From: Malachius bipustulatus
Taxonomy: Eukaryota > Arthropoda > Insecta > Coleoptera > Melyridae
Direction: 5' to 3'
Assembly (NCBI GenBank): GCA_910589415.1
Contig: OU342636.1
Span: 2,524,437-2,588,436 of the forward strand
Length of the DNA stretch: 64,000 bases
Shown: piece after piece, positions 9,880 to 21,190 of the stretch
Layout: each line of letters opens with the position of its first letter
How positions within the stretch are numbered: the stretch's first letter is position 1
Notes under the pieces: model-generated
Seen by the model: only the letters and a program-made list of their open reading frames with translations
Databases searched by the model: none
Told to the model about the DNA's origin: nothing
Program-made: the position numbers and the translations under genes

Positions 9880-12716
9880 CTATTTCATTGATTTCATCCA
9901 CGCAGAAAATTCCTCCAATGTATAGATAACATTAGAGGTAAGAGCTCTCTTAATCCTCATTTTAAAATGTTTAGATGAGAAACTTCTCCATTCTAACGGT
10001 AGCATGTTGTACATTGAACAGCCAGCGTAAAATGGGGTTTTCCTATAATTAAGGTGGTAAATCTTGTCTAGATGGATATCACTCCAGCCCCTAGTTTTAT
10101 AACTATGAACATCACTATTGATGTCAAACCTTACTTTGTTATTGTGCACATAATTTAGTAATTTGTATATGTATAATGCAACCACCGTAAACAGACCCCT
10201 GGCCTCAAATATTTGACGGCAAGATTCTCCAGGTGGAACGTCGTACATCATTCTTATTATTCTTTTCTGCAGAACAAACACTCGCTGCAGTTCACCTGCC
10301 TGTCCCCATACAAGTATATTGAATGATAAGACCGACTGAACCAACGCATAGTAAACGTTCAAACGAACATCAGCAGGAAAGCTCCTTTTCATCACCAACA
10401 TAACGTAATAAGCCTTGCCTTGCACATATATCAGATATTTGATGATTCCAGCTTAACCTGCTGTCAATTTTTACGCCCAAAAACTTAACCGATTGCAAAA
10501 CATTTATTCTGTTGTCATTAACCTGAAACCAAGACTGCATCAAGGGGCTCATATACATACCAGAAAATTCCACAGCAACGGTTTTATCATAGTTTACAAT
10601 TAATCTGTTCCCCTCACACCAGCCAGCAAACTGAAGACATGCTCTCTTCACCAGAGTCTCCACTTCGTGCTTGTTGTCAGTTGAGATAACCAAAGTGGTA
10701 TCGTCCGCATACATAAACACCCTCGCATTCGAAATAAAATTCGGCAAGTCATTGATATAGATAAGGAACAAAAGCGGACCCAACACACTACCCTGGGGTG
10801 TTCCCATCTCCGTATCATACCACCCCGATGTAACGTCCCTATTCCTCACCGCTATCTGCCTTTGAGAGACAAAAGAAACCAAGAAGTCGCCCAAGAAGCC
10901 ACGTATTCCAAGAACTCCGAGTTTCCGTCGCAAGATTTCTATATCTATCGAATCGAAAGCCTGTGTAAGATCAAAAAAGACACCCACAACAGTCTGCCTA
11001 CGGTCAACTTCCCTCGAAACATACTGTACAAACTCTACAACAGCAGTCTCCGTAGATCTGGCTCTACGGAAACCATGCTGGCACGAAGTGAACAGATCAT
11101 ACTTTTCTAAAAAATCAAGCAACCTGCCATAAATCGCCTTCTCCACGATTTTGGAAAATACGCTGACGAGTGATACCTGTCTGTAATTCTTTAATTCACA
11201 TGGGTCTCCTTTTTTAAAGATTGGAACAACCAAAGACCGCTTCAGCACCTTAGGAAAGCAGCCTTCTTCAACGGAACGGTTAATTATCCACGTCAAATAC
11301 TCAGCTACCACACCCGCATTATATTTAACCACACTCACAGGTATCTCATCAACACCAGGAGCCGTACCATTTTTGAGCCCCACTATTATATTAGTTACCT
11401 CCAGCACTGTCAGTGGAAAAAAATACATACTGTTGACACAACAATCAACAGGCGCAATTGGCGAAACGTCAGTCCCATACAACTGGATTATCGATGCACT
11501 AATACTCCCACAGAAAAATTCTCCGAATTTTTCAGCTACGCGTCTATTGCAGGTAATAAGCTCATTGTCTGCTCTCAAATGAATATCGTTCACCAATCTC
11601 ACGCGGTTGGTTTTCGTTCTGACGATCTGCCATAATTTCTTACTTTTATTACCTGCAGAATTAATAATTGAACCATAAAAATCAGTTTTTTCCTGAATTA
11701 TTTTGCAGCGTAATTGTAATCTAAAATTCTCAATGGTATTTCTCAAAGCATCGTCATTAACAATACTATTAACATGTAATAGGAATTTTATGTTTTCATA
11801 GTACCGTCTTAGTTCATTGCTGTAAACAAAATTATACCTATCGGTAAGGTAATTATTATTGCATTTTGTTTTTATTTTCGGACATGCAACGTTAAAGCAA
11901 TATAAGAAATGCTGCAAGAACATTTCACACGCCTTATCGGTATTCATTCTATCAAGCGATAAACTTTCTCTCTCAAAAAGAAATTTAAATTCTTGCAAAT
12001 TTGACGGTCTTATCAACCTTCTATATTTATAATCGTGTCGGTCAGTTTTGACATTGGTGCCAGACCTCCACATGAGAACTTGAGCATCGTGATCGGACTC
12101 AGGAAAATCAACAATATCCCACTTTACCTCCCGTAAATTCGTCACCAAATAGTCTAAAGCCGACTTAGAATCCCTGTATACTCTTGTAGGCCTGTCCACC
12201 AGAGAGTCCAACTGATATGAGTGGAACAAATCATGCAATATTTTATTCTCCCTATCCCCTAGATCCAATTTGTTCACATTTAGGTCTCCACAAATGATAA
12301 TATCGTCATACTTCAGACGAAAATGGTCAAGTAAACTATTAAGTCTGTTAATAAGCAAATCAAACTTACCAATAGGAGATCTGTATATAGCAATTATACA
12401 TACTTTGCTGTCCAGCTCACAAGCCACCACTTCGAACTCAATTTCAGATACCAATGCTCTGTCTACCTCAACTTTTTTCATTCGCGAGGCAGTGTCATGC
12501 CTTACATAAATACATATTCCACCCCTAATATGATCTCTTCTGCAGTAGGAATGTAACAATTTGTAACCCTGAACTTCTGCACAGTCAACAGCACAATCCC
12601 TCAACCACGTTTCGGTCAGACATATTAAATTCGGTCTCCTGTCACCAAATGCCAGCTCGAGCAATCCTTCCTTACCAGGTAATCCCTGAATATTCAGATG
12701 TATCAGGGATATGTCA
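9880..12716 (-). pseudogene. Non-LTR ORF2: APE endonuclease, reverse transcriptase; one frameshift
   Basis: The endonuclease comes first: LICLTETWLRDC, GGICIYVRHD, IICGDLNVNKLDLG and SDHDAQVLMW. The reverse transcriptase follows: APGVDEIPVSVVKYN, NYRQVSLVS, QHGFRRARSTETAVVEF, FFDLTQAFDSI, GTPQGSVLGPLLFLIYINDL and MYADDTTLVIS, so all catalytic Asp residues are present. Frame 10370-12664 opens upstream to about 12716, overlapping the ORF1 stop, so translation is probably coupled. Near 10420 a one-base shift moves the C-terminal 180 residues (9880-10425) into another frame. Length is otherwise normal for the family. Confidence 0.85.
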
Positions 12717-13526
12717 CTGGATAACTGTTGTAGTGGTTTTCCGTTGAAAAAATCTAAAACGTCTAATAGTTACACCTACAGGCCAACATGTAGGCTTAGT
12801 CACTTCATCAATCAGGCTCAGGTTAGTACCAACTTTAAAAGACACACTCTCAGCGTCCTCTCTCACTGGCAAAGCTTCCACCACAAACTCAATCTTTGGA
12901 AACTTCATCTTCAGGTAATTCGATATTTGATGCTCCGTAGTTCCGCGAGCCACCCGACCCACATGCAGCCATGCCTTCCGGAGCACCCCAGTAAATGTAG
13001 CTGATTTGGAGGTCGAAGGTTCACTTTCACCTACAACTACTTTACCTTTCGCATTTCTTTTCACCTTCGTAATGACTTCCTGTTCAATCTTATTCAAATC
13101 GTTTGATTCACCTACATCCGAACACTTCATCTTCACGCCGGCAACAGCGCCATCAGAACTTTTAATACCACTGCTACCCGCATAAAAACGTTTTTGTTTC
13201 ATCAAACTAATTATTTCTTCCTTATCTTCAATTGTTTTCTCCAGTGTTTTCCTCATATATTTCTCACATTTCAACTCCGTCGACAGCATCTTCAACTCAC
13301 ACCTTAGGTTGGTAACTTGTGCTCCCTCTGGTAAGACGCTATCACCATCAAAAGAAACAGCCACATCGCCCCCACACACAATTCCCTGGCCACATATCCA
13401 CTTACGAAGATCACCACTGATATTTAAGCCATCAGGTACACTTTTCGTCAATATAATTTCAATTAATACCTCTTTCTTTAGCTTATTGAGCTCAGCGCTA
13501 AATTCAGTGACACTCGCTGCGGCCAT
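12714..13526 (-). CDS. Non-LTR ORF1 (coiled coil plus RRM-like end)
   Basis: 270 residues. Residues about 75-105 (NLRCELKMLSTELKCEKYM onward) are a predicted coiled coil; a basic region follows; the C-terminal part (AWLHVGRVARGTTEHQISNY to PTCWPVGVTIRRFRFF) matches the RRM-like C-terminal layout of the other ORF1 proteins here. There is no N-terminal zinc finger, unlike 1891-2937. It ends at the point where the ORF2 frame is already open. The frame is intact. Confidence 0.75.
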   Translation of the reverse strand: MAAASVTEFSAELNKLKKEVLIEIILTKSVPDGLNISGDLRKWICGQGIVCGGDVAVSFDGDSVLPEGAQVTNLRCELKMLSTELKCEKYMRKTLEKTIEDKEEIISLMKQKRFYAGSSGIKSSDGAVAGVKMKCSDVGESNDLNKIEQEVITKVKRNAKGKVVVGESEPSTSKSATFTGVLRKAWLHVGRVARGTTEHQISNYLKMKFPKIEFVVEALPVREDAESVSFKVGTNLSLIDEVTKPTCWPVGVTIRRFRFFQRKTTTTVIQ

Positions 13527-13544
13527 CTTATGATGATGATGATC

Positions 13545-14152
13545 ATAAATCTGGTTGTCGGTAAAAAAAACTTCAGTTATAAAGAAGTCATCGTACTGCT
13601 GGCTTTTAGATCAATCCAACGGTAGAGTAAGTACCTACTGACCGCTTGAAAAGATTTATAGGCAGTACAAGGAAAGCACAATCAAACATTTCCCAGCCGG
13701 CTTTAATTATGAAAACTTCAAAACAGAAACGACCCAGGGATCAAGCTTGTGGTAAAAGCACCGACTCCGAAACTAGTTCGGATGAGGTCGTAATGGAATT
13801 CGCCGAATCTGATGATTCGGAAGAGTGTTCGGAGAAGATTCTGGTTCCGCACTCACAAAATTTACCCGAAACAGGAAGAGTAGGAATACACTTAGAAAAA
13901 TATTACGCGATTTTCTATGATCAAGCGTGGTTTATTGGTAGGGTAATAGAAGATTGCGGAAACGAACACTTTAAAATAAAGTTCCTAAAAGCAGAGCTGA
14001 ACAGTTTTATTGGCCCCGAAAAGAAGACGTTGAGAAGGTACATAAAGAGTTTATTTTGTCCTATCAATTTGATAGGTGGCGGACCATTTGACTTGAAAAG
14101 GTCAGACCTGGTTAATATTAAGAGAGGATATAAGGCTTTCAAAAAACATTGA
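13545..14152 (+). pseudogene. Transposase-like gene of the TACATC element, C-terminal piece
   Basis: Begins with a shifted segment near 13560-13640 (VIKKSSYCWLLDQSNGRVS), then the open frame 13646-14152: a Ser/Glu-rich acidic linker and a terminal domain with EKYYAIFYDQAWFIGRVIED and DLKRSDLVNIKRGYKAFKKH. The YYAIFYDQAWFIGRV stretch looks like a small Tudor/chromo-barrel-type fold, a common tail of this unnamed insect TE protein family. GTAAGT at 13628-13633 could be a splice donor explaining the shift. The start at 13646 is not a true start. Confidence 0.5.
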
Positions 14153-14253
14153 TTTTGTTTGAAATTAGTTTGTTTTAGTTTTTACTTTGAAATTACTCCT
14201 CGAATTACTTTAGAATGGGTTCAAGACTTTGTTAGAAGTTATACAGCCAATAT
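14153..14253. other. 3' flank of the transposase-like gene
   Basis: AT-rich, no feature recognised. Confidence 0.3.
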
Positions 14254-15695
14254 TATAAAGGCTCATTAAGTAGCTCGTTAACAAACGGGCTATTAGTCTT
14301 AATGAAAAATTAAGTTTCGATCGGGTATTATAAAGCAAAACATTCCAGGTCCTAACGGGCTATTAGTTAAAGACGGAAGTCGCCATATTTAATGAGGAAT
14401 TTAATGAGTTTTTGGGCCGAATTCAAACGAATGGCTGTGCCTACGAGAGGCTACGGACCGAAATGTTCCGATGGTGGTGAAATAATAGAATACATACTCC
14501 ACGTCACGCGTTCACACCAGAAGTTGGGTTAGTGAGTGTCAGTACTGTCAGTGCCAGTGCGTATATCTACCTATGAGCCTGCGCTGACTGCTAACTGCTG
14601 TTGTGGTGTTGTGTTTTGTGTTATTATTGTGTTAAAAACTGAACAGACAATAATTTAAATGTGAGTGAAGTGAATAGTTCGAAAGTGTTAAAAGGACTAG
14701 ACTATGCACCTGTCTCTAGGACTTCTGAAACTCACCGGGTGCTGTTCCTCTTTGTCAGAAGACGAGTGAATGAGAGCTGAGACATTCTGAAAACACCATT
14801 TTACACCTATTTATTCCAATTATTAGGTATTAATAATTATTATTTTATTTCAATGTAATGTCAATCTGTAATACATAATAAATTTGTTGTTTAATCTTAG
14901 CTGGTTTTATTATTTAATTTATTTATCCATTTAGTAGATACTGTAGCAAAGTAGAGAAAAGAAGTTAAGAATACATTGGCTGATTGTGTTATTACCTACT
15001 TGAACTTGGCTCCTGCGGGAGCGGGAGTAATGATAATTATTTTTTATTTATTTATTTTTGAAACACATTTATTACCTTCCTAGCTTTTTTACCAAGATTT
15101 AGGTAGGTGTAATTTGAGTAATAACGAAGTACCTAAACGTAAGGTAAGTATTGAAATTATTATTTTGACTTACTTATAGTAAAGTTCATCAATGAAATGG
15201 GTGAGTGTGTGGTTTTATCAAGCTATGGGTACCTACCTACATACTATAAAAGATAGGTATAATAAAGGTAGTGCTATTGATAAGAATGAAAAATTCAATT
15301 TTCATTATTTTTTCTCATTAAACCTATAAGTAGTCATTCAAAAAAGTATTCTAAATTAGTGGATTATTGAATAAAAACTAGATTCAGTCAAAATTGTATT
15401 TATTTAGAATGAAAATATATCAATCCATTTGACATTTCATTTCGTTAAGTCCCTTAATCGGTAGAATTCTGGTGATTAGTTATTGCCCCGACTTAACGAG
15501 CTACTTCTAACCTAAAAATGGTAAAAAATACCTTTATAAGACGCTTAATGAAAAAATCTGCCCATTAGCCTAACGATCTATTAGCCTAATGAGAAAAGTT
15601 AACGATTTCAGTTGTCAAAACCTTTATAAGACGCTTAATAGCCCGTTTGGACTTAATAGCCCGTTAAAAAGTTCATTAACCCGTTATAATACTCG
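14250..15695. repeat. Probable inverted-repeat element with TTAAG/CGGGCTATTA motifs
   Basis: The left end (ATTATAAAGGCTCATTAAGTAGCTCG near 14254) and the right end (inverse near 15660-15695, CATTAACCCGTTATAAT) are imperfect inverted repeats, each followed inwards by several ACGGGCTATTA motifs (14287, 14362; 15580-15665). The interior 14440-15420 has no convincing frame; 14470-14700 is comparatively GC-rich and ends in AT-rich sequence. Confidence 0.45.
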
Positions 15696-16035
15696 CCGAT
15701 AGTGTTTATTTTGAATTTATTTTATAATGGGTTTTTGAGACATAATTATGTTACTTTCGAGGTTATTTTTGTATAAAACTCATAAAAATAAAAAGTTTAT
15801 TTTCCTCCGTATCCTTAGTTTTATTTATATTTGTTGTCTATTGTAGGTATTAGAAAATCCCAAATTATATTACAGAATTCTGTATGAGGTGGTAGATTCA
15901 AGCCCGTTTCTGTAACCCTTCTAAACACCCGATTTTTTAAATTTTAAATGTAAGAATGTAACACAGTTTAAAAAAAAAAACACTAAAACGTTTCAAGATC
16001 AGCAGTTAATGAATTAGTATAGGAAAATATAGCCT

Positions 16036-16170
16036 GCGAGAATTAGGGGAATTAGTAGGAAATTAGGGGAATTACTAGGGAATTAGGGGAATTACTAGGG
16101 AATTAGGGGAATTACTAGGGAATTATGGGAATTACTAGGGAATTAGAGGAATTAGAAAGAATCTTGGGAA
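16036..16170. repeat. Right minisatellite of the TACATC element
   Basis: Eight or so units of about 22 bp, AATTAGGGGAATTACTAGGG, more regular than the left array at 6120-6296. Confidence 0.8.
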
Positions 16171-16450
16171 TTAGTGTACAAAATTTTTTCTGCGGTTTAC
16201 CCCTCGGTACATCCTTGACTGAAAGATGCAGGTAAAAAACTGGTTATGGACAAGTTGGACAACCCTCAAATAAAATAAAGATAAAGAAGCCTGTTAGAGC
16301 TGGCAATGTGGGACTCACCAGGAATAAAAAATTTCACAAAACCGTGATATTCGGCGGGCCGAATATTCGGATTTGGCCGAATACTAATGGCCGAATATTC
16401 GTATTCGGTATTCGGCAAAAATTGGTATTCGTTGCATCCCTATAGTAAAC

Positions 16451-17256
16451 CACGGTGGAAAGTTACTTCCCCTGCATTTCGTTTTAAACAGCGGTACATG
16501 ACAATCAAAATAATGATAAAGTTTTTCATAGAATTCTGAACACGCTCCGTTAACATCAGTATGTTTAGTCAGAGATGACCAGTCCAAGGCTTGAATAGAG
16601 TTGTAAAGAGAGGGGAAGTCAGCTTTTCTGAAGTTGTATGCCACCTGAGCCCCACTGTTAGTACGAAAAAAGTCTTACTGAGATGAATATCCGAAACTCA
16701 GGCTGATGGACAGTGCGGGGTGCCCGGCATCCAGAGGGACCAACGGCTCACTATCAGCGTCCACCTCACATCCGACGTTAGAATAAACCAAATCAAGTAA
16801 GCGATCATTAACATTTACTACATAATTGAATTGTGTAAGTCCCAGAAAGTTGGAAAACTGCGTAATGAGCTGTGTCTTACTATCTGAAGCATCATTGTGT
16901 ACAAGCTTAGGGATGTTGAAGTCGCCAAAGATTAACAAATTATGATTAAAAGCGTAATCAAGTTGCTCAAAACTGTCGAGGAACACACTCAGCTGTCGAG
17001 GCGTAGTTTGTGGTGGAATATACACGCAAAATACATAAAAAGTAATACAGTCCAGACAGCACTTGCATCCAACAATCTCAACAGCCGGCGAGGATACCAA
17101 TACACTAGATAAGTCCAGTTCACTACACATTATATGGTTTCTGATGGCTAGTAGGGATCCACCGCCACACTTCTTCCCCGTCAGACCCAAGTTTCTGTCG
17201 CAGCGAAATACATTGTACATGTCAGGGAACAGTTCGGATGTGTCGGATGCATATTA
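16451..17256 (-). pseudogene. Non-LTR endonuclease fragment, piece 1 of a split element
   Basis: The minus strand reads FRCDRNLGLTGKKCGGGSLL, FCVYIPPQTTPRQ, NLLIFGDFNIPKL (catalytic block) and DRLLDLVYSN, typical of the APE endonuclease of Jockey/CR1-like elements. One in-frame TAA near 16672 precedes YNFRKADFPSLY and SNFPPWFT, so the rest follows in the same frame. The 5' end of the domain is missing (truncated near 17256). It is cut at 16450 by the hAT-like element and continues at 4567. Confidence 0.85.
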
Positions 17257-18053
17257 ATCAAAACTATGTATACCGCACGTGGACTGTTATTGCACCAAGG
17301 CCTTTAATTATTATGTTGCATTTAATCTAGAGAGCAACAAATATCTAAAATATGTGTCATGCACTTACATAGACGCCATTATGTTATTGTAAATTTCGAA
17401 ATAGTACTTAGATGTGAAGATAAGATAAACATACCGAGAACGTGAGAACGATTACAGACTTATCTAGACATCGATTTATTCATTTATCCAGTTTGGTAAT
17501 GTGCACACCATTCCTGGTAGGCTCTAGTTGTGTACTTCCTTACTAGTGGGAGCTCAGTGATCAGTTTTGACAGAATCCTGAGCAATGAGCATTGATCCAT
17601 GAAATAAATCACTTTGTGTTCTGTTCATTTTCCCTTGCCCTCGCATGCTAAAAGTTAACAAGCCCAGTGGCGAAAGTGTATCGAGGTATTCATCACCTAC
17701 TCGCATTATATCCGCTTTTTCATATCGTGAAAAGACCACAGGGATTGATGTTACGATTTTTGGAATATAAATGCAAAATTCAAAATAAAAACCGTGCTAC
17801 TGTTAATCTCGAAGATATTCCTTGCCCTGGAAGTGAAGAAAAAAATAGAAATGCGACCGTAGTGTCAGAGGCCTTAGCTGTGACCTTAATATTAGTTTGC
17901 AATGGCTGTTTTTAGCTTCTTACCCACCCAGCACCCCTATTTTCGCTCCTCGGTCCCGAAAAAATTGATGAAACTTAGGAGACGCGGATGTATAGGAATA
18001 TTTACCGAAAAAAAAATCCAAATATATAAAATTGAGATTATTGAACATCTTAC
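17257..18053. other. No gene recognised (presumed intron of the 18054-18283 gene)
   Basis: If the exon at 18054-18283 is real, this is its first intron. A minus-strand frame at 17554-17739 and a plus-strand frame at 17667-17915 have no recognisable motifs. No RNA gene seen. Confidence 0.35.
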
Positions 18054-18283
18054 CTAATCACATTTTGTTCTAAGGCAAGTGCCACTTCTACATCATTTGC
18101 ATTTTCGTTAATGAAGTTTTCATCTCCATTCTCTCTTCTTTTACAACCACCTCCTAGGCATTCAGAATAAAAAGACAACACTATAACGTCAATTAAAAAC
18201 CAAACTATGGAAGTCAATAAAATTACTCTACAGGTGTGTATTCTCAATTTTCCATGGAACAACATATTGTGCCAAGTCTTCAC
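18054..18283 (-). CDS. First coding exon, polypeptide GalNAc-transferase-like membrane anchor
   Basis: The exon encodes a short basic cytoplasmic start, then CRVILLTSIVWFLIDVIVLS followed by FYSEC and a charged stem. This is close to the N-terminal type II membrane anchor of the GALNT1/13 group of polypeptide N-acetylgalactosaminyltransferases (family layout: basic start, C-[KR]-V, WxLxD inside the membrane segment, YFSEC after it). These Golgi enzymes start mucin-type O-glycosylation. The exon ends ATTAG at 18054 and is followed by GTAAG (plus 18049-18053), a good splice donor. The catalytic exons are not found in 1-18053; if the gene continues left it must cross the nested transposons and leave the window. 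Identification rests on about 30 residues. Confidence 0.55.
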
Positions 18284-19812
18284 AATTGAATTTAGTTAGA
18301 GAATATGCTAGGTATTCCAGTCAACTGCACTATGTTTTAAAAGATAAAATATCATCACAGATATCACAATAATCAGAACAAATATTTGAAAAGTCCGTTT
18401 TCAAAAAATGCCACATTTTCCACTGCACCCCGCTCAAATAACATAATATCATTAGAATTGTCTTTCTTAAAAACTATGGAGTTAATTCATAAAATATGAA
18501 AAACTGGGCCTTAAATCGAAGAATTCAGACCAAGTTTAAAATTCAGTTTTCTTTTCATATCATATGGTAGGTATTATTGGACAACTACAACTGGAACTGG
18601 ATACAAGAAAACTTGACGTTCACAAAATAATTCACAATTTATATCAACAACGTATTCACTTTTCATTCATTCATTCCATTGAACACGTCGGCAAAGCGAA
18701 GGAAAATTATTTCCGTCAACTTCAAACGTGAATTGTTTACGCGTAAAGAATTGAATTGTCAGCTGTCGTCAGGGTGCGTTCATTTATGAAGTCTCCTGTC
18801 GTCAGACTCCACTTGACAGTGAGGTTTGACCAGAGATGTGACCATCAGGGGTACGTTCATAATAAACACCGTGTGCACACGGCGACGCCCTAAACCGTTC
18901 ATAATAACATTGGGTAAACAGTTACACCGTTCAGAATGAACGCCGTGTGGTCGCACGGTAGACAACTTTTCATCCCAAGAAATTATATGGACGAAAAACG
19001 CCCGTCATGCGCAGTAGCAAAAACGAGCGGTTCGTGATTTAGATTTATTAAATATGAAATTATGAAATATTATTAGGTTAGAAATTATTGGAGAATGGAG
19101 ATGTTGAAATAGAATCTGATTCAAGTTCGATTTAATAATTATTGTTTAATTGTTCCACCGTCCGTTTTTAGTTTTAATTAGGTATATTATTATTTGTTGA
19201 GTGGATAGTTTTGTTAATTAAAATACCTATAAACTTAAATAAATGGAAAACATAAAATATAAGCCTCTAATAAGTACAGAGTCGCATTTATCATCACTAT
19301 CTTCGAAGTCATCATAAAAATCTGATATATTATAATTATTATAAACGAAGCTACAATTATTGCTACTTTTTTTAATATTCAGATCAATTTTCATTTCCAG
19401 ACCGAAAGCTGTTATATATAAATTAAAATAAATTATAACATCAACATTCAAGGACGAACGGGAAATTATGACTCGCGTAATTGAAAAAGTATTTATTACT
19501 GATTTGTTAATGAAAAAAATTAGGTTATGTACAACTACTATCGAAAACTTCTAAATAAGAGCGTTCACTTTAAAACAACACACCAGACGCACTCCAGATG
19601 TGACTGATGTGAGCAAAGAAGAGAAAGGTCAGGAAAGAGTATAACATTTACTTTACCTATCCAATGAATGCGACGGAAGTCAGCCATCTTGGTGGTCCAA
19701 ATTTGACATTGATAGTTGACTTAACCCAAACCATGCCATAAAGTTCGGCCGGTGATTGACTCTGTTCCTCTGTTACGTGACGGACGGTCGGCGGACATGA
19801 GGAAGTGATATT
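18284..19812. other. Upstream region of the GalNAc-transferase-like exon; no gene
   Basis: Presumed 5' UTR and promoter side. No TATA box can be singled out. 18770-18960 holds repeated GTTCATAATAA and GTGTG-CACACGG motifs with partial inverted symmetry, suggesting a small degenerate MITE. The remainder is AT-rich without recognisable content. Confidence 0.3.
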
Positions 19813-20187
19813 GGGTACGTTCACCTGACATCAACCGTTGAGTTCTTGAGGTAGCGCTTGCGTTCAGACATACCGCTCACTTACAACCGTTGTTCAACTG
19901 TTGAGTATTTTTGTGAGCGTAAATATTTCACGCTTAACACAGTCAACGTGTATGTTGCGGACATGCGCCAAGTGGGAAGTAAAAGTTGCAAGTAAGAATG
20001 CTCCTGATACAATCAGCGACAAATAAATGCTAATAATTACTTCTATGAACTTGAATCGTATCCAGAAACATGTCACATATCTCTCGATGTCAACAATGCG
20101 TTCAGACTATTTCCAACATGTTGAAACAACTTACACTCAACCGTTTTGCGCTGCTATTCAACAGTTGACGTCAGGTGAACGTACCCA
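19813..20187. mobile_element. MITE, second copy of 5190-5539 family
   Basis: Ends TGGGTACGTTCACCTGACAT and TTGACGTCAGGTGAACGTACCCA; the interior is the reverse complement of the copy at 5190-5539 with a short extra segment near 20072-20098. Flanks are single-copy-looking sequence. Confidence 0.75.
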
Positions 20188-21188
20188 TTCTTTCCAGTAG
20201 TGTTCTGTCTCTGTCTGGCATCGTCCGCCATATTGGTAGTCTATTCCGGTGGTCACCAAGGATATCGCATAATATACTCTTTCTTGACTTTTCTCTTCTT
20301 TGGATGTGAGTGATGTGCCGTATTCTTTACCTCTATTCTTTACCCGATTCTTTTTGAAGGTAAAAAATGTAAACAACGTAAGGAATGTAAATAATACAAA
20401 TTTATGCTCATTGTCATTATAGTCATTGTCATTATACGCATTGTTGATATCACTGAATTAATAGTCTATGCTTTATGCATTTAATTATTACTAAATATAG
20501 TGTGACCCATGACCCATACCCGTGACCTTTATTTTGGAAACAATTTTTTTATTAATGTAAGCCGAAATAACAAAATTCAGAAATTATGAATTTATGTTTC
20601 AGTTGTCAAAAGTAATAAATCAAACAATGAAACAATTAAATCAAAATAATTAAGTCTCAAAACAATAAAGTCTATTTTTAGCCAAGAATTCATAAAAGTT
20701 TAAAGTCTTCAAATTACAATAACAGCGGTATATCCTAGTTAACAAAAGTAAAAACTGAATCTGGAATGTATTTTTAAATTCTGCAGTAAGCAGAGCTTCA
20801 CCCTTTGTTGACTGTAAATGTGCAGAAGAGGTAATATTTGCAAATACATACTTACCTCTTACCTATTTTTACATGTTATTTCCTTAGACACCTTAGACTA
20901 TATTAATAAATATGGACCGCGCCTCCCCTATCTTAGCTTGAAGTCAGTTTTGGTTTGTTGGATATTCTCTCTCGCACTCATATGCTGCTTCTGGCAGGGT
21001 AAGGGGAACGACGTAAAACGTAAACAAACGTAACGGCAGTGGCGCGCTCGAGTTCAGTTATAGGAAATGTAATAATTACATAAATTATAATAATGATCAT
21101 AATATTCATAATATTATTATTTTATTTGCAGTTTTTGTTACAAAAAACATAAATTATGGGAATACTAATAGATATTAAATTAAGAAAA
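20188..21188. other. No feature recognised
   Basis: AT-rich sequence, somewhat GC-richer at 20200-20290 and 20900-21060. Frames are short and without motifs. Confidence 0.3.
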
Positions 21189-21190
21189 TA

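Larger units (their letters stand above)
9653..13542 (-). mobile_element. Near full-length non-LTR retrotransposon, ORF1 and ORF2
   Basis: It starts at 13542 with a very short leader, has ORF1 (12714-13526), ORF2 (about 9880-12716) and a 3' UTR ending in (AAT)n at 9655-9695. TCATAA occurs at both flanks (9652-9657, 13543-13548). Only one clear lesion is seen, a frameshift near 10420 in ORF2. It sits inside the transposase-like gene of the TACATC element. Confidence 0.8.
6100..16213. mobile_element. Terminal-inverted-repeat element with minisatellite ends, duplication TACATC
   Basis: The 18-bp repeat CCGAGGGGTAAACCGCAG at 6106-6123 is inverted at 16190-16207, and TACATC flanks both sides (6100-6105 and 16208-16213). 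Just inside each end is a minisatellite of GGGAATTAGGGGAATTA-type units (about 6120-6296 and 16036-16170, opposite roles). Between them are broken pieces of one transposase-like gene (6521-7180, 9490-9655, 13545-14152). Six-base duplications are unusual among DNA transposons, so the superfamily is left open. Confidence 0.7.
4560..16450. mobile_element. hAT-like element with 8-bp duplication, host of further insertions
   Basis: The target duplication TAGTAAAC is at 4560-4567 and 16443-16450, flanking an element at 4568-16442. The right end is TTCGTTGCATCCCTA; the left end is TATGCAACGAATATTCGG, the same repeat with four bases lost. Both subterminal regions (4575-4680 and 16345-16425) are packed with ATTCGGC and GCCGAATA motifs, as in many hAT elements where transposase binds. 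The insertion splits a non-LTR endonuclease-RT gene. No hAT transposase with a BED finger or dimerisation domain was recognised; the interior has been filled by other elements. Confidence 0.75.

Noticed and set aside
4560..16450. A hAT transposase gene
   Set aside because: The only candidate frame (6521-6916) belongs instead with the nested TACATC element, and no BED finger or hAT dimerisation motif is present.
17554..17915. Two overlapping 61- and 82-codon frames
   Set aside because: No motif, no splice signals that link them to the exon at 18054-18283, ordinary length for chance frames in AT-rich DNA.
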